DNA of 47,040 nucleotides from Candidatus Avelusimicrobium aviculae (GCA_944324655.1 CALUXF010000012.1:1-47040); one strand, 5' to 3'; shown: positions 31,819-39,952, numbered from the stretch's first letter. A program made the numbers and translations. The notes: a model not told the origin generated them from the letters alone.

Positions 31819-31890
31819 TGCGCCCGGTGAGACTTGAACTCACGGCCCCCCGCTTAAAAGGCGGATGCTCTACCACTGAGCTACGAGCGC
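31819..31890 (-). tRNA. tRNA-Lys (UUU)
   Basis: Minus strand, 72 bases. Acceptor GCGCTCG / CGGGCGC, D arm GCTC / GAGC, anticodon loop CTTTTAA with anticodon TTT, T loop TTCAAGT. CCA is not encoded (CTT follows the discriminator A), unlike the neighbouring tRNA-Glu. Confidence 0.95.
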
Positions 31891-32204
31891 AAAAGCCGTC
31901 AAATAACTTCGGGGTTTAATCTTTCGGGTTAAACCCAACATAAATATTTTACTAAAAATTTTTATCGCGTGCAAGAAAATGTTTATTTTTCCCTGCCGCA
32001 ATTTTCCTGTTAATTTATTATAGCAGTTTTGTTTTTGGCGCGCAACGCAGAAAAATTATCCTTGTTATATAAAAGCAATTTAAGGCGCGGCGAAGCGGCG
32101 TGTTTTGTTTTTTTGTTGGGTTTGACAGGCGTGTAGGGGTTTTATACCATATATTTATAACGCCTGGTATTTCCGGCGTATTTTACTTAGAGGGTTTGAT
32201 TTGT
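31891..32204 (+). other. Gap with tRNA promoter region and ridA promoter
   Basis: No gene recognised. The tRNA promoter must lie near the left end on the minus strand. On the plus strand TTGACA (32122-32127) with TATACC (32143-32148, 15-base spacer) or TACCAT (17-base spacer) is a likely promoter for ridA-malQ. An upstream in-frame ATG at 32100 overlaps this promoter and is not the start. Confidence 0.5.
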
Positions 32205-32582
32205 ATGAAAAAAGTAATTAATTCCAACAATGCACCCAAGGCTATTGGCCCTTATTCCCAAGCGATAGAAGACGGCGGTTTTGTATTTACTTCCGGCGTG
32301 TTGCCCATAGACCCCGTAACCGGTGAAATTTATAACGGTTCCGTACGTGTGCAGACGGAACTGATTTTGAAAAATTTGGAAAATATTTTAAAAGAAACGG
32401 GCTGCACGCTTAAAAATGTGGTTAAAACCACCGTTTTTTTGACGGATTTAACCCAATTTGCCGAAATGAACGAAGTGTACGCTTCTTTCTTTAAAGAAAA
32501 TCCTCCCGCCCGCAGCACTATTCAGGTGGTGGCCCTTCCCAAGGGAAGCGCGGTGGAAATTGAAGCCGTGGCTAAAAAATAG
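32205..32582 (+). CDS. ridA: RidA family enamine/imine deaminase
   Basis: A 125-residue RidA (YjgF/YER057c/UK114) protein that hydrolyses reactive enamines and imines made by PLP enzymes. Signatures are APKAIGPYSQAI near the start, TSGVLPIDP, the KTTVFLTDLTQFAEMNEVY helix (residues about 84-102), and the catalytic Arg in PPARSTIQV. Length and all key residues are normal for a trimer-forming member. The start at 32205 is chosen because an in-frame start 35 codons upstream would run through the promoter. malQ follows after 12 bases. Confidence 0.95.
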   Translation: MKKVINSNNAPKAIGPYSQAIEDGGFVFTSGVLPIDPVTGEIYNGSVRVQTELILKNLENILKETGCTLKNVVKTTVFLTDLTQFAEMNEVYASFFKENPPARSTIQVVALPKGSAVEIEAVAKK

Positions 32583-32594
32583 CCTCTAACGCCT

Positions 32595-34175
32595 ATGCCA
32601 ACCATACAGGACGAATTGCTTGCCGGCCGCTGTAACGGGATATTGCTTCCCCTTTCTGCCATGAAGAACGACGCGGACTGGGGCGTGGGGGATTTTGGCT
32701 GTCTGGAAGAATGGGTAGGGTTTTTTGCTTCTTTGGGCGCCAAATTTGTGCAGATTTTGCCCTTGCAGGAAACCGCTCCCAATGAAACCTGTCCTTATTC
32801 CGCCCTCAGCGCTTTCGCGGTGGACCCTGTTTACGCGTGTATCCCCCAGGTGGACGATATCGCCGCCAGCCCCGCCGCGCAGGAATATATCAAAAATATC
32901 CAGGGGGAAATTGCTGTATGGCATAATTCCCCCAAGGCATTGATACGCACTATTAAACAAGCTAAATTAAAAGCGCTTTGGTTTGGCTACCAGTATTTTT
33001 TAACGCAGGAGCAAGCCTGGGATACGCCGCGCGCCAAAGCGTTTGAAGCCTATTGCAGCGCCAACCGCCATTGGTTGCGCGGTTACAGCGTATTCCGCGC
33101 GCTGAAAGAATTTTTTAAATGGCAAAGCTGGACCCAATGGCCCGAAGATTTAAAAAACGCCCACCCGCAGGCCGTAGACGGTTTTGAGGCGCAATACCGG
33201 GAATATGTTCAATTCTTTTCTTACGTGCAATGGGTGTTGGACCGGCAGCTGCGCCGAGCTAAATCTTTTGCCTGCGCCAAAGGGGTATATTTGTTTGGGG
33301 ATATCCCTTTTGGCACCAATTTAGACAGCGCTGAAGTGTGGGCGGAACGCCAAAATTACCGTATTGATTATGAAGTGGGCGCCCCGGCGGACCAGTTTTC
33401 CCAGGGGGGGCAGCGGTGGGGTCTGCCGGCTTATGACTGGCCTTACCAGCACGCGCATGGGTTGGATTTGTGGAAACGCAAAATCCGCCGCGCAACCGAA
33501 CTTTACGATATTTTCCGCCTGGACCATTTGGTAGGTTTCTACCGCACTTATGTGTTTGGCCCCGGGGATGACAAAGGCGCTTTTGATATTGAGGGAGAGC
33601 AAAACCAAATAGACCGCGGGTATCATTTCTTGCGTATGGTGTTGGACGTGTGCTCCGGACGTTTACCCGTAGGAGAGGATTTGGGCGTCATTCCCAATTA
33701 TGTGCGGCGCATGCTGGTGGATTTGCGTATACCGGGTTATAAAGTATTGCGCTGGGAACGGGAAGATAATGGTTACTACCGCGAACCGCGCAATTATCCC
33801 GTCGCTTCCTTGGCCACCACTTCCACCCACGATACGGAAACCGTGCGCGGCTGGTGGGAGAGTATGCCTCAGTATGAACGGGCCAATATATGGGAAATGA
33901 TTTCCGCCCAAAAGACGGACGGTTACATTCCTTTTACCTTAGAAGTGCAATGCGCCATTTTAAGACGGGTGTTAACCTCCGGTTCCGCCTTAACGTTATT
34001 TTCTTGGCAGGATATCATTGGCACGCTGGACCGCGTCAACGTACCCGGCGTGGTGGACGATACGAACTGGACTTACCGAAGTGATGTAACCCCCGCCCAG
34101 GCGTGGGAACGTTACCGCCCCCAGCTGGAGGCCTACCGGGAATTGTTAAAACAAACCGGACGCAGCGCCTGCTAA
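32595..34175 (+). CDS. malQ: 4-alpha-glucanotransferase (amylomaltase)
   Basis: A 526-residue GH77 enzyme that transfers alpha-1,4-glucan chains between maltodextrins. The fold starts at GILLPLSAM and LGAKFVQILPLQE. Catalytic residues are the nucleophile Asp310 in FRLDHL, the acid/base Glu361 in PVGEDLG, and Asp413 in STHDTE. The donor-site loop GQRWGLPAYDW is intact. Length is typical of bacterial MalQ without N-terminal carbohydrate-binding modules. It forms a two-gene unit with ridA, a pairing with no obvious metabolic link. It points to glycogen or maltodextrin use, in keeping with the CBM48-like protein further along. Confidence 0.96.
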   Translation: MPTIQDELLAGRCNGILLPLSAMKNDADWGVGDFGCLEEWVGFFASLGAKFVQILPLQETAPNETCPYSALSAFAVDPVYACIPQVDDIAASPAAQEYIKNIQGEIAVWHNSPKALIRTIKQAKLKALWFGYQYFLTQEQAWDTPRAKAFEAYCSANRHWLRGYSVFRALKEFFKWQSWTQWPEDLKNAHPQAVDGFEAQYREYVQFFSYVQWVLDRQLRRAKSFACAKGVYLFGDIPFGTNLDSAEVWAERQNYRIDYEVGAPADQFSQGGQRWGLPAYDWPYQHAHGLDLWKRKIRRATELYDIFRLDHLVGFYRTYVFGPGDDKGAFDIEGEQNQIDRGYHFLRMVLDVCSGRLPVGEDLGVIPNYVRRMLVDLRIPGYKVLRWEREDNGYYREPRNYPVASLATTSTHDTETVRGWWESMPQYERANIWEMISAQKTDGYIPFTLEVQCAILRRVLTSGSALTLFSWQDIIGTLDRVNVPGVVDDTNWTYRSDVTPAQAWERYRPQLEAYRELLKQTGRSAC

Positions 34176-34274
34176 GCGGGCCAGAGAGGCGCTTGGTTTC
34201 GGTGCAGAGCATGTCTGTGTGGGGATTCCCTAAGTGGCCAAATAAAAAGCTTAAGAAGCAAAATGTATGTTAGC

Positions 34275-34318
34275 AGAAACCGGAAAAAGAAAAATTCTTT
34301 TTCCGGTTTCTTTTTTTA
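34275..34318 (+). terminator. Intrinsic terminator downstream of malQ
   Basis: A 15-bp stem GAAACCGGAAAAAGA / TCTTTTTCCGGTTTC followed by TTTTTTT, about 100 bases after the malQ stop. The 270-base gap around it holds no gene I can support. Confidence 0.88.
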
Positions 34319-34414
34319 ATAAAATTTTTGCCAATCTTCTTACAGGATTTGGAAAGACGCTGTTTTAAATGATACAAGCGGTGGCTTATTCAAACAGAGC
34401 CAATATTTTAAGAG

Positions 34415-34446
34415 AAAAAGTCCCTGTGTCTAGCGGCAGGGGATAT
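34415..34446 (-). terminator. Weak terminator of the minus-strand exported protein gene
   Basis: On the minus strand a short stem CCCTG / CAGGG is followed by CTTTTTCTC just after the stop at 34447. Confidence 0.4.
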
Positions 34447-35130
34447 TTATTTTTTATCAGAGGATTTTTCTTCGGCTGGTTTAGCGGATGCGTCTTTTGG
34501 TTCCGCGGGTTTTTCATCCGTTTGTTTAGATTGGGAATCTGTTTTTTTATCGGCGGCAGCGGCTGCAGACTGAGAAGAAGCGTCCGGCGTTTTCCCCTCT
34601 TCTTTTTTAGCGGAGGCTGTTCCTTCCGTTTGGGCAGAGCCCTCCGCCGGTTGTTCTTCTTGCGCTTGGGTTTCTGCGGGTTGCTCTTGAGGGGTTTGCG
34701 GCTCCGGCGGATAAAGAATCAAAGCCAATGCCTGCAACTTTTCTTGCGCGGCGGCATAATCTGCGCTGGCTTGGGCAAATTGCGGCGTAACCGCCGATCC
34801 GGGGGTGTTTTTGGCTATTTCCAGCTCAAACAAAGCTTTTTTAATCTCAAATTCCTGACGGGCAAGCAATAAATTGATTTCCGCCAGCAAATGATCTTTT
34901 TCTTCTGTTACAACCACCGGGCAGGCGTTTAGCGCCTCTCCCAATATGAACAAATTGCGGGAGGCCTTATCCAGTGATATTTCTTTTAGTTGGGGGATAG
35001 TCTGGGCCGGGTCCGGCACGGAAATAGCCGCGGCGATACTGGTGTTGCTTTCCGGCAAATAGATATTGCCTACCAGCATACCGCCCACAAAAACTAATGC
35101 TAAAGTTAAAAAATATAAAACGTAACGCAT
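34447..35130 (-). CDS. Membrane-anchored protein with charged low-complexity tail
   Basis: A 227-residue protein of unknown function. One N-terminal hydrophobic segment (residues 3-24) serves as signal anchor. A helical domain (about 45-130) contains L-L-A-E-I-N-L-L-L-A-R-Q-E-F-E-I and may form a coiled coil. The last 90 residues are Glu, Pro, Ala, Ser, Gln and Lys, probably disordered and facing the periplasm. The start at 35130 is favoured because AGGAAA precedes it on the minus strand; 35154 lacks one. It lies downstream of a lipoprotein gene on the same strand with a 45-base gap, so they may be co-transcribed. Confidence 0.68.
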   Translation of the reverse strand: MRYVLYFLTLALVFVGGMLVGNIYLPESNTSIAAAISVPDPAQTIPQLKEISLDKASRNLFILGEALNACPVVVTEEKDHLLAEINLLLARQEFEIKKALFELEIAKNTPGSAVTPQFAQASADYAAAQEKLQALALILYPPEPQTPQEQPAETQAQEEQPAEGSAQTEGTASAKKEEGKTPDASSQSAAAAADKKTDSQSKQTDEKPAEPKDASAKPAEEKSSDKK

Positions 35131-35175
35131 AATTTCCTGTCTATATTTTAACACAAAGTGGGGCCGGGAAAAAGC

Positions 35176-35844
35176 TTATTTTGCCTCTTGTTTGGGTTCC
35201 GGCTGGGCGGGGTTTTCGCAAGTAATAACTTGGGAAATTTCCTCCCCGTTTTCTCCTATGGTAATTACCGTGATGGATTTTGTTCCCGTACAGGTGATTT
35301 TCCCTTGGGGTTCAAAGCCGGAAGCGGTGCATGTTCCGTTCTGCAAGAAATCTTTTAACGGGTTTTTGGGCGCCGGTCCGGCGGAAACTTGCTGTTTGTC
35401 GGGTGATTTGGAATTATAGTAATATTGCAGGAAGTCAGCCACTTGGTTGCGTTGGGTTTCATTAAATGTACAGGTTTGCCGGATAACGTCTACTTTTTCA
35501 TTTTGTTGCCCATCGGAAGAAGAACTTGGCTTTTGGGCGGCATCGGTTTTAGAGGGGGATTGCTTGGGGGCGATTGTTTCAATGCAAAGGTTGTTTTCTC
35601 CCTCTGAAATCGTGCGCACAATGGTTAAGTTCCCAGGCAGGTTGGTCTGTTCCTGGCAAATAATGGGGGTGCAGTTTCTCAGGTTTTGCGCGTATTGCGC
35701 GTCACAGACGGGCAAATCTTCTTGCGGAGCGTTTTCCTGGGAAATTTCTTCTTGCGGGTTATTGCGCTGCATGGCGATAGGTTCGTCTTTTCCGCAGGCG
35801 CAGGTTAATAACAGAATAAAAACGGGAAGGAATACTTTTTTCAT
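35176..35844 (-). CDS. Cysteine-containing lipoprotein of unknown function
   Basis: A 222-residue lipoprotein: hydrophobic signal then L-T-C-A-C, with the lipobox Cys at residue 17. The mature part is rich in Gln, Asn, Ser and Pro and has eight or so further cysteines in loosely spaced pairs (VCDAQ, NCTPIICQ, LCIET, TCTFN, GTCTAS, ITCTG, ITCEN). These could give several disulfides. I recognise no family. GAAGGAG-type ribosome-binding sequence precedes the start on the minus strand. It sits divergent from the acidic gene at 35961 and upstream of another exported protein gene. Confidence 0.72.
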   Translation of the reverse strand: MKKVFLPVFILLLTCACGKDEPIAMQRNNPQEEISQENAPQEDLPVCDAQYAQNLRNCTPIICQEQTNLPGNLTIVRTISEGENNLCIETIAPKQSPSKTDAAQKPSSSSDGQQNEKVDVIRQTCTFNETQRNQVADFLQYYYNSKSPDKQQVSAGPAPKNPLKDFLQNGTCTASGFEPQGKITCTGTKSITVITIGENGEEISQVITCENPAQPEPKQEAK

Positions 35845-35960
35845 ATGGGTTTTTCTCCTTACTGATTACTATTATTCTAGCAAAACATGCCCGGATTGGG
35901 GAGCCGTATTTACTATAATAAAACAAATAGTTTTTATTTTTTATTACATAAGGAGCGTCT

Positions 35961-36470
35961 ATGGCTAAAATTAAATTTGGCAAAGAAGGTCATTTGGAAT
36001 TGGAAATTTCCCCTTTAACCATTTGGTCTAACCCCGGCAGCGAAGGGGAATTTATGGAATACCAAATCGGCCTGTATTGCGAGGGGGAAAGCATTTTTTC
36101 TTCTTGCGTGGCTGAAAAACTGGTGGCGGTAAAAGACGAAGAAAGCATTTATCTTTCTGATTTTATCGCCCAGGTGTTAGCCAACCGGGCGGAAGATAAT
36201 TGGACCATGCTGGAACCGAAAGTGTCTTTTTATATGCGTCCGTCCCTTGCCCCGCAGGCGTGCTGCGGCGCGTATAACCGGCCGGATGATTTTTTTATGC
36301 AAATCACCCTGGAGCAAAATATTTTTGCGGGTGAAGATAAAGTATTTGGCCCTTATTCCAACACGGGTTTAAATATTAATTTTGAAGCCCCGGCTAAAGC
36401 TTGGGCCCAGTTTGCGCAGGATATACGCGCCGAAGAAGAAGATTTTGAAGAAGAGGAAGAAGAAGCCTAG
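35961..36470 (+). CDS. Acidic cytoplasmic protein of unknown function
   Basis: A 169-residue protein without a signal peptide or membrane segment. The body looks like a compact alpha/beta domain, with W-S-N-P-G-S-E-G-E near residue 22, L-Y-C-E-G-E-S-I in the middle, and Q-A-C-C-G-A-Y. It ends in an unusually acidic tail, about 15 Glu/Asp in the last 20 residues. I cannot place it in a family; an immunity-type or chaperone-like fold cannot be excluded but is not shown. TATAAT (35914-35919) and AAGGAG precede the start. Confidence 0.7.
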   Translation: MAKIKFGKEGHLELEISPLTIWSNPGSEGEFMEYQIGLYCEGESIFSSCVAEKLVAVKDEESIYLSDFIAQVLANRAEDNWTMLEPKVSFYMRPSLAPQACCGAYNRPDDFFMQITLEQNIFAGEDKVFGPYSNTGLNINFEAPAKAWAQFAQDIRAEEEDFEEEEEEA

Positions 36471-36505
36471 CCTTTATTGCTGCAAAGGGTTTGCGCATGC
36501 CAAGA

Positions 36506-36601
36506 GGGGGCTTATTGTATAAACTATTCAAGTGTCTCAGCTGTCCAAGCGGAGGGGGGTTATTGTACACCCCACTCAAATATTTCAGCTGTTCAACCGG
36601 G
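36506..36601. repeat. Degenerate 48-base tandem duplication
   Basis: Two copies with a 48-base period. Both contain TTATTGTA (36512 and 36560) and TCAGCTGT (36537 and 36585). Over 42 aligned bases about 10 differ and most are transitions. The unit length is a multiple of three, so peptide repeats appear in both strands, but neither reading has gene-like signals. Confidence 0.7.
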
Positions 36602-36604
36602 CGG

Positions 36605-37408
36605 CTATAAGGGGATGGTTTCCAAGTCGTCCGGCACGTATACGGGGCCGTTAAATTCCTGTTTGGCTTCCTGCGTATAAAGTGTTTTGCGCTGCGGCAA
36701 GTTATTGTCTTGCGTGTGGTATAAAATCAGGTTTTTGGCTTGCAGCAAAGAAGCTGTGCGGGCCGCGTCTTTAGCGGTGCTGTGGTGTTTTTCGTAAGGG
36801 TTAAAAAGGTCTTTTTCCGCATGCAGACAGAAAGCTTCGCTAAGCAGCCAGTCTGCCCCTTGGGCGTATGGGCGGCAAAGCGGGTTGAACGGCTCGTCCC
36901 CTAGGCATACCAATATTTTACCATCGGGCAGTTGGGCGCGGTAACCAAACTGTTTCATTTTGTTTGAATGAATGTCAAAAGCCGTGCAGGAAAAATCCCC
37001 CGCGGTGAAAGAAGTCCCGTCTTGTACAGGTAAAAAGCGCACCGTGTCGTCCAGCGCGGCAAGCAGTTTGGGGGTAAGCGTCATGCGGCAAAAAGAACGC
37101 AGTTTTTCTTCGCATTCGTCATGGCAAAAGATAGTAAGGCCGGGATGCTTTCCCCGCAAGGAAAGGGAGGCCGCCAAACGGATCAGCCAAATAACGCCTA
37201 ATATATGGTCTGTATGCCCATGGGTAACAAACAGCCAGCGCACCTGGGGCAGGGAAATGGCGGCTTTTTCCAATTGGGCGAGTATGCCGTTTCCGCCTCC
37301 GGCGTCTGTTAAAAAGCAGCCGCTTAGGCTTTTTAAGGCAAAACACGTGTTATAGCATTTGGTAACCAAGGCGTTTCCGGTTCCAAGCAAGGTCAGTTCG
37401 GTTTGCAT
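36605..37408 (-). CDS. MBL-fold metallohydrolase, RNase Z-like
   Basis: A 267-residue metallo-beta-lactamase-fold enzyme. The start LTLLGTGNA and the metal motif T-H-G-H-T-D-H (His63, His65, Asp67, His68) match the RNase Z / arylsulfatase-like branch. Further ligands are expected in LGDEPFN and the final LYHTQDN. It lacks an obvious flexible arm seen in tRNA-processing RNase Z and is shorter than most, so tRNA 3' processing is not assured. No Shine-Dalgarno precedes the ATG; a TATAAA lies 8 bases before it. It is divergent from ddh. Confidence 0.82.
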   Translation of the reverse strand: MQTELTLLGTGNALVTKCYNTCFALKSLSGCFLTDAGGGNGILAQLEKAAISLPQVRWLFVTHGHTDHILGVIWLIRLAASLSLRGKHPGLTIFCHDECEEKLRSFCRMTLTPKLLAALDDTVRFLPVQDGTSFTAGDFSCTAFDIHSNKMKQFGYRAQLPDGKILVCLGDEPFNPLCRPYAQGADWLLSEAFCLHAEKDLFNPYEKHHSTAKDAARTASLLQAKNLILYHTQDNNLPQRKTLYTQEAKQEFNGPVYVPDDLETIPL

Positions 37409-37493
37409 AAATATATTTTATAAATTTACAAAGACTGGCGCGAAAGCTTTAGTTTTTTTACAATATAGTTTTATTTTAAGAACAGGAGTTTAT

Positions 37494-38480
37494 ATGACAA
37501 TAAAAGTGGGTATTGTAGGTTATGGTAATTTAGGGCGCGGGGTGGAACTGGCCCTGGCGCACAACCCGGATATGCAGCTTTGCGCTGTTTTTACCCGGCG
37601 GGATCCCAAAAGCGTTACGCTTTTAACTCCGGCGGTGCCGGTGGTTTCTTTAGATGACGCCCCGGAGTGGAAAGGCAAACTGGACGTAATGATTTTGTGC
37701 GGCGGCAGCGCTACGGATTTACCCAAACAAACCCCCATGCTGGCCCAATGGTTTAACGTGGTGGACAGTTTTGACACGCATGCCCATATTCCCGATCATT
37801 TTGCCGCGGTGGACTCCGCCTCCCGCGCCGCCCATACAACCGGCATCATTTCCGTAGGGTGGGACCCGGGCCTCTTCTCTCTTAACCGTTTATATGCCCA
37901 AGCCGTTTTGCCGCAGGGCAAACAATATACGTTTTGGGGCAAAGGAATCAGCCAAGGCCATTCAGACGCCATCCGCCGTATCCCCGGCGTGCAGGACGCA
38001 AAACAATATACTATTCCGGTTCTTGCCGCTTTGGAAAGCGTGCGCCGCGGGGATAACCCCGTTTTGTCCACCCGCCAAAAACACACGCGGGAATGCTTTG
38101 TGGTGTTAAAAGAAGGGGCGGACGCGGAACAGGTGGAAGCGCAAATTAAAACCATGCCCAATTATTTTGACGAGTATGACACCACCGTGCATTTTGTTTC
38201 CCAGGAAGAATTGACGAAAAACCACTCCGGCATGCCGCACGGCGGGTTTGTGTTCGCCAGCGGAGCCACCGGCCAAAACGGGGAGCATAAACAGCTGATA
38301 GAATACAGCTTAAAGCTGGATTCCAACCCGGAGTTTACCTCCAGCGTGTTGGTGGCTTACGCGCGCGCGGCTTTTAAACTAAGCCAAGAGAAAGCCTTTG
38401 GCTGCAAAACCGTGTTTGACGTTCCTCCCGCTTATTTAAGTGCCAAAGACCCTGCCTCCCTGCGCAAAGAATTATTATAA
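37494..38480 (+). CDS. ddh: meso-Diaminopimelate D-dehydrogenase
   Basis: A 328-residue NADPH-dependent enzyme that makes meso-diaminopimelate from tetrahydrodipicolinate in one step, for peptidoglycan and lysine. The Rossmann motif GIVGYGNLGRG is at residues 6-16. The substrate region includes CGGSATDLP, DSFDTHAHIP and the GWDPGLFSLNR segment; KHTRECFVV and MPHGGFV follow. The sequence is typical for bacterial Ddh. The ATG at 37494 is preceded by CAGGAG; a longer open frame upstream is ignored. It is a single gene followed by a strong terminator, and complements alr in cell-wall precursor synthesis. Confidence 0.96.
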   Translation: MTIKVGIVGYGNLGRGVELALAHNPDMQLCAVFTRRDPKSVTLLTPAVPVVSLDDAPEWKGKLDVMILCGGSATDLPKQTPMLAQWFNVVDSFDTHAHIPDHFAAVDSASRAAHTTGIISVGWDPGLFSLNRLYAQAVLPQGKQYTFWGKGISQGHSDAIRRIPGVQDAKQYTIPVLAALESVRRGDNPVLSTRQKHTRECFVVLKEGADAEQVEAQIKTMPNYFDEYDTTVHFVSQEELTKNHSGMPHGGFVFASGATGQNGEHKQLIEYSLKLDSNPEFTSSVLVAYARAAFKLSQEKAFGCKTVFDVPPAYLSAKDPASLRKELL

Positions 38481-38494
38481 CGCCCGCATTTACG

Positions 38495-38532
38495 CCAAAC
38501 ACCCCGCTTTATAAATAAAGCGGGGTGTTTGG
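38495..38532. terminator. Bidirectional terminator between ddh and the second MBL gene
   Basis: A 17-bp perfect stem CCAAACACCCCGCTTTA / TAAAGCGGGGTGTTTGG separates the convergent genes. Confidence 0.93.
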
Positions 38533-38559
38533 TTTTACTTTTGGTTTATCTATACAGCC

Positions 38560-39351
38560 TTAATTTTTTGCCGTAAAAGTTAAGGTTTCTCCGTCGTTAG
38601 GAATGAACAGGTTGGAAAGATTGTTTTCCTTTACCAGTTCTTTTAAATCCTGCCGGGTTACGGTAAGGTGGCTGACGGTATCCATATGGCTGGCTACAAT
38701 AGCGGCGTGGGGAGCATAACGGGATGTTTGCAAAACGTCCTCTTTCCCCATAATCAAATGTTCCCCATTGGCTACCGAGGCCGCACAGGCGTTTACCACA
38801 ACCACATCCGGCTGGTAAGTATCCAGCGCGTTTTGTACTTCCGGGCACCAAATGGTGTCTCCCGCTAAATAAAGGGTGGGCTCTTCTTGCGCTTTAAATA
38901 CAACGCCCATAGCATCATAGGGCATACCTAATTGTTCACATACGGGTTTAACAATTTCTCTTTTCCCGTGTTGTCCCTGGGTTTTAAACAGCGTAACCTG
39001 GTGCAAGCGAGCGGGGGCTTGGGTTAGAATTTCCACATTCGTAAACCCCAGGGAAGATAAAAATTGTTTGTCTGTTTCTGACTGGGTAAATATTTTGATG
39101 TTTTTATTTAAAGCTTTGGCGGCAAAATCGTCCCAATGGTCCGGGTGAACATGGGTAAGAATAACGGCATCTACGTCTACAATTTTTTCAATAGGGTAGG
39201 GTAACTCCACACGGGGCTGGCGTATTTCCGGGTGGACGGCGCCTTCAAAGCCGGGCATATAGTCTTTGGGGCCAAGCCAAGGGTCCACCAAAAAGCGGGT
39301 TTGGGCGTAATTGATAATTACCGTTGCATTTCTGATTTGGGTTATTTGCAT
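38560..39351 (-). CDS. MBL-fold metallohydrolase (UlaG-like branch)
   Basis: A 263-residue metallo-beta-lactamase-fold protein. Metal ligands are in T-H-V-H-P-D-H-W-D-D (His67, His69, Asp71, His72), and later ligands in AGDTIWCPE and ASHMD. The short beta strands at the start, ITQIRNATVIINY and FLVDPWLG, fit the UlaG-like subfamily of lactonases and nucleases. AAGGAGG precedes the start on the minus strand. It is divergent from an HxlR regulator and the gap carries palindromic sites, so it is probably the regulator's target. The substrate is unknown. Confidence 0.85.
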   Translation of the reverse strand: MQITQIRNATVIINYAQTRFLVDPWLGPKDYMPGFEGAVHPEIRQPRVELPYPIEKIVDVDAVILTHVHPDHWDDFAAKALNKNIKIFTQSETDKQFLSSLGFTNVEILTQAPARLHQVTLFKTQGQHGKREIVKPVCEQLGMPYDAMGVVFKAQEEPTLYLAGDTIWCPEVQNALDTYQPDVVVVNACAASVANGEHLIMGKEDVLQTSRYAPHAAIVASHMDTVSHLTVTRQDLKELVKENNLSNLFIPNDGETLTFTAKN

Positions 39352-39375
39352 AAAACCTCCTTGCTGTATATTTTT

Positions 39376-39404
39376 ATTGTAGGTAATTGATTTATTTTTA
39401 ACAA
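39376..39404 (-). promoter_or_regulatory. Promoter of the UlaG-like MBL gene
   Basis: Minus strand TTGTTA (39399-39404), 17-base spacer, TACAAT (39376-39381), upstream of the AAGGAGG site. Confidence 0.6.
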
Positions 39405-39407
39405 GAA

Positions 39408-39463
39408 TATACTAATTTGTATAATATTTACTTTTTTGTATAATACTTACTATAAAGTAAGTA
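39408..39463 (+). promoter_or_regulatory. Two HxlR-type inverted repeats and the hxlR promoter
   Basis: TATAC-N6-GTATA (39408-39423) and TACTTAC-N6-GTAAGTA (39444-39463) have the same 6-base gap and shared AC / GT cores. Their centres lie 38 bases apart. TATAAT (39439-39444) with TTTGTA (39416-39421), 17 bases apart, forms the regulator's promoter. The second repeat overlaps its start point, and the first covers the -35. Confidence 0.6.
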
Positions 39464-39474
39464 AAGGAAACAAT

Positions 39475-39861
39475 ATGCCTAAGAATATAAAGTCAGAATA
39501 TAAATGCCCGCTGGAAGCCACGATGGATATTATTGGCGGAAAGTATAAAGGGGTAATTATTGGGCATTTAATCGGGCGTACGCTCCGATACAATGAGTTG
39601 CAAAAGTTAATTTCCCATGCCACCCCAAAAATGCTGATACAGCAGTTAAAAGAATTGGAGCGGGATGGTATTGTCTCCCGCAAGCTATACCCGGTGGTTC
39701 CGCCTAAGACGGAATATTCCCTCACCCGCCGTGGCAAAACGCTTATCCCGGCTATTATAGAGCTAAACAAATGGGGGCTATTGTATTTAAAAGAAGAAAA
39801 AATACCCTGTGCATATAAAGGGGATTTGGCAACTATTGCCAAGCAGTATCCTTCCCGGTAA
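39475..39861 (+). CDS. HxlR-family transcriptional regulator
   Basis: A 128-residue winged-helix protein of the HxlR (DUF24) family. The start CPLEATMDIIGGKYKGVIIG is the family signature, with a conserved Cys11 that in relatives (YodB, HypR, QorR) senses quinones, aldehydes or disulfide stress. The recognition helix is in ATPKMLIQQLKELE and the wing in VPPKTEYSLTRRG. It is divergently placed from an MBL-fold hydrolase, with two matching inverted repeats between them, so local regulation is likely. The start has AAAGGAAA upstream; an ATG 13 codons earlier lies inside the operator. A terminator follows. Confidence 0.95.
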   Translation: MPKNIKSEYKCPLEATMDIIGGKYKGVIIGHLIGRTLRYNELQKLISHATPKMLIQQLKELERDGIVSRKLYPVVPPKTEYSLTRRGKTLIPAIIELNKWGLLYLKEEKIPCAYKGDLATIAKQYPSR

Positions 39862-39901
39862 TGCCTAGTTTAGCACATAATAATATGGTCTTTATTTTAA
39901 G

Positions 39902-39936
39902 AAAACCCCGTTCTGTATTTCTCAGAACGGGGTTTT
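39902..39936. terminator. Terminator between hxlR and tRNA-Ser
   Basis: A 14-bp stem AAAACCCCGTTCTG / CAGAACGGGGTTTT; usable on both strands, so it may also end the tRNA-Ser transcript. Confidence 0.9.
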
Positions 39937-39952
39937 AAAAAGTAAATACAAA

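Noticed and set aside
31737-31890. Integration site at the tRNA pair
   Set aside because: No integrase, direct repeat of a tRNA 3' end or foreign block is seen next to the tRNA genes.
34369-34872. Plus-strand frame of 167 codons
   Set aside because: Antisense to the charged tail of the exported protein; Phe/Arg/Gly-rich as expected for a shadow of Glu/Ala/Lys codons.
36477-36680. Plus-strand frame reading through the 48-base repeat
   Set aside because: It overlaps the 3' end of the minus-strand MBL gene and has no start signal; the repeat explains its pattern.
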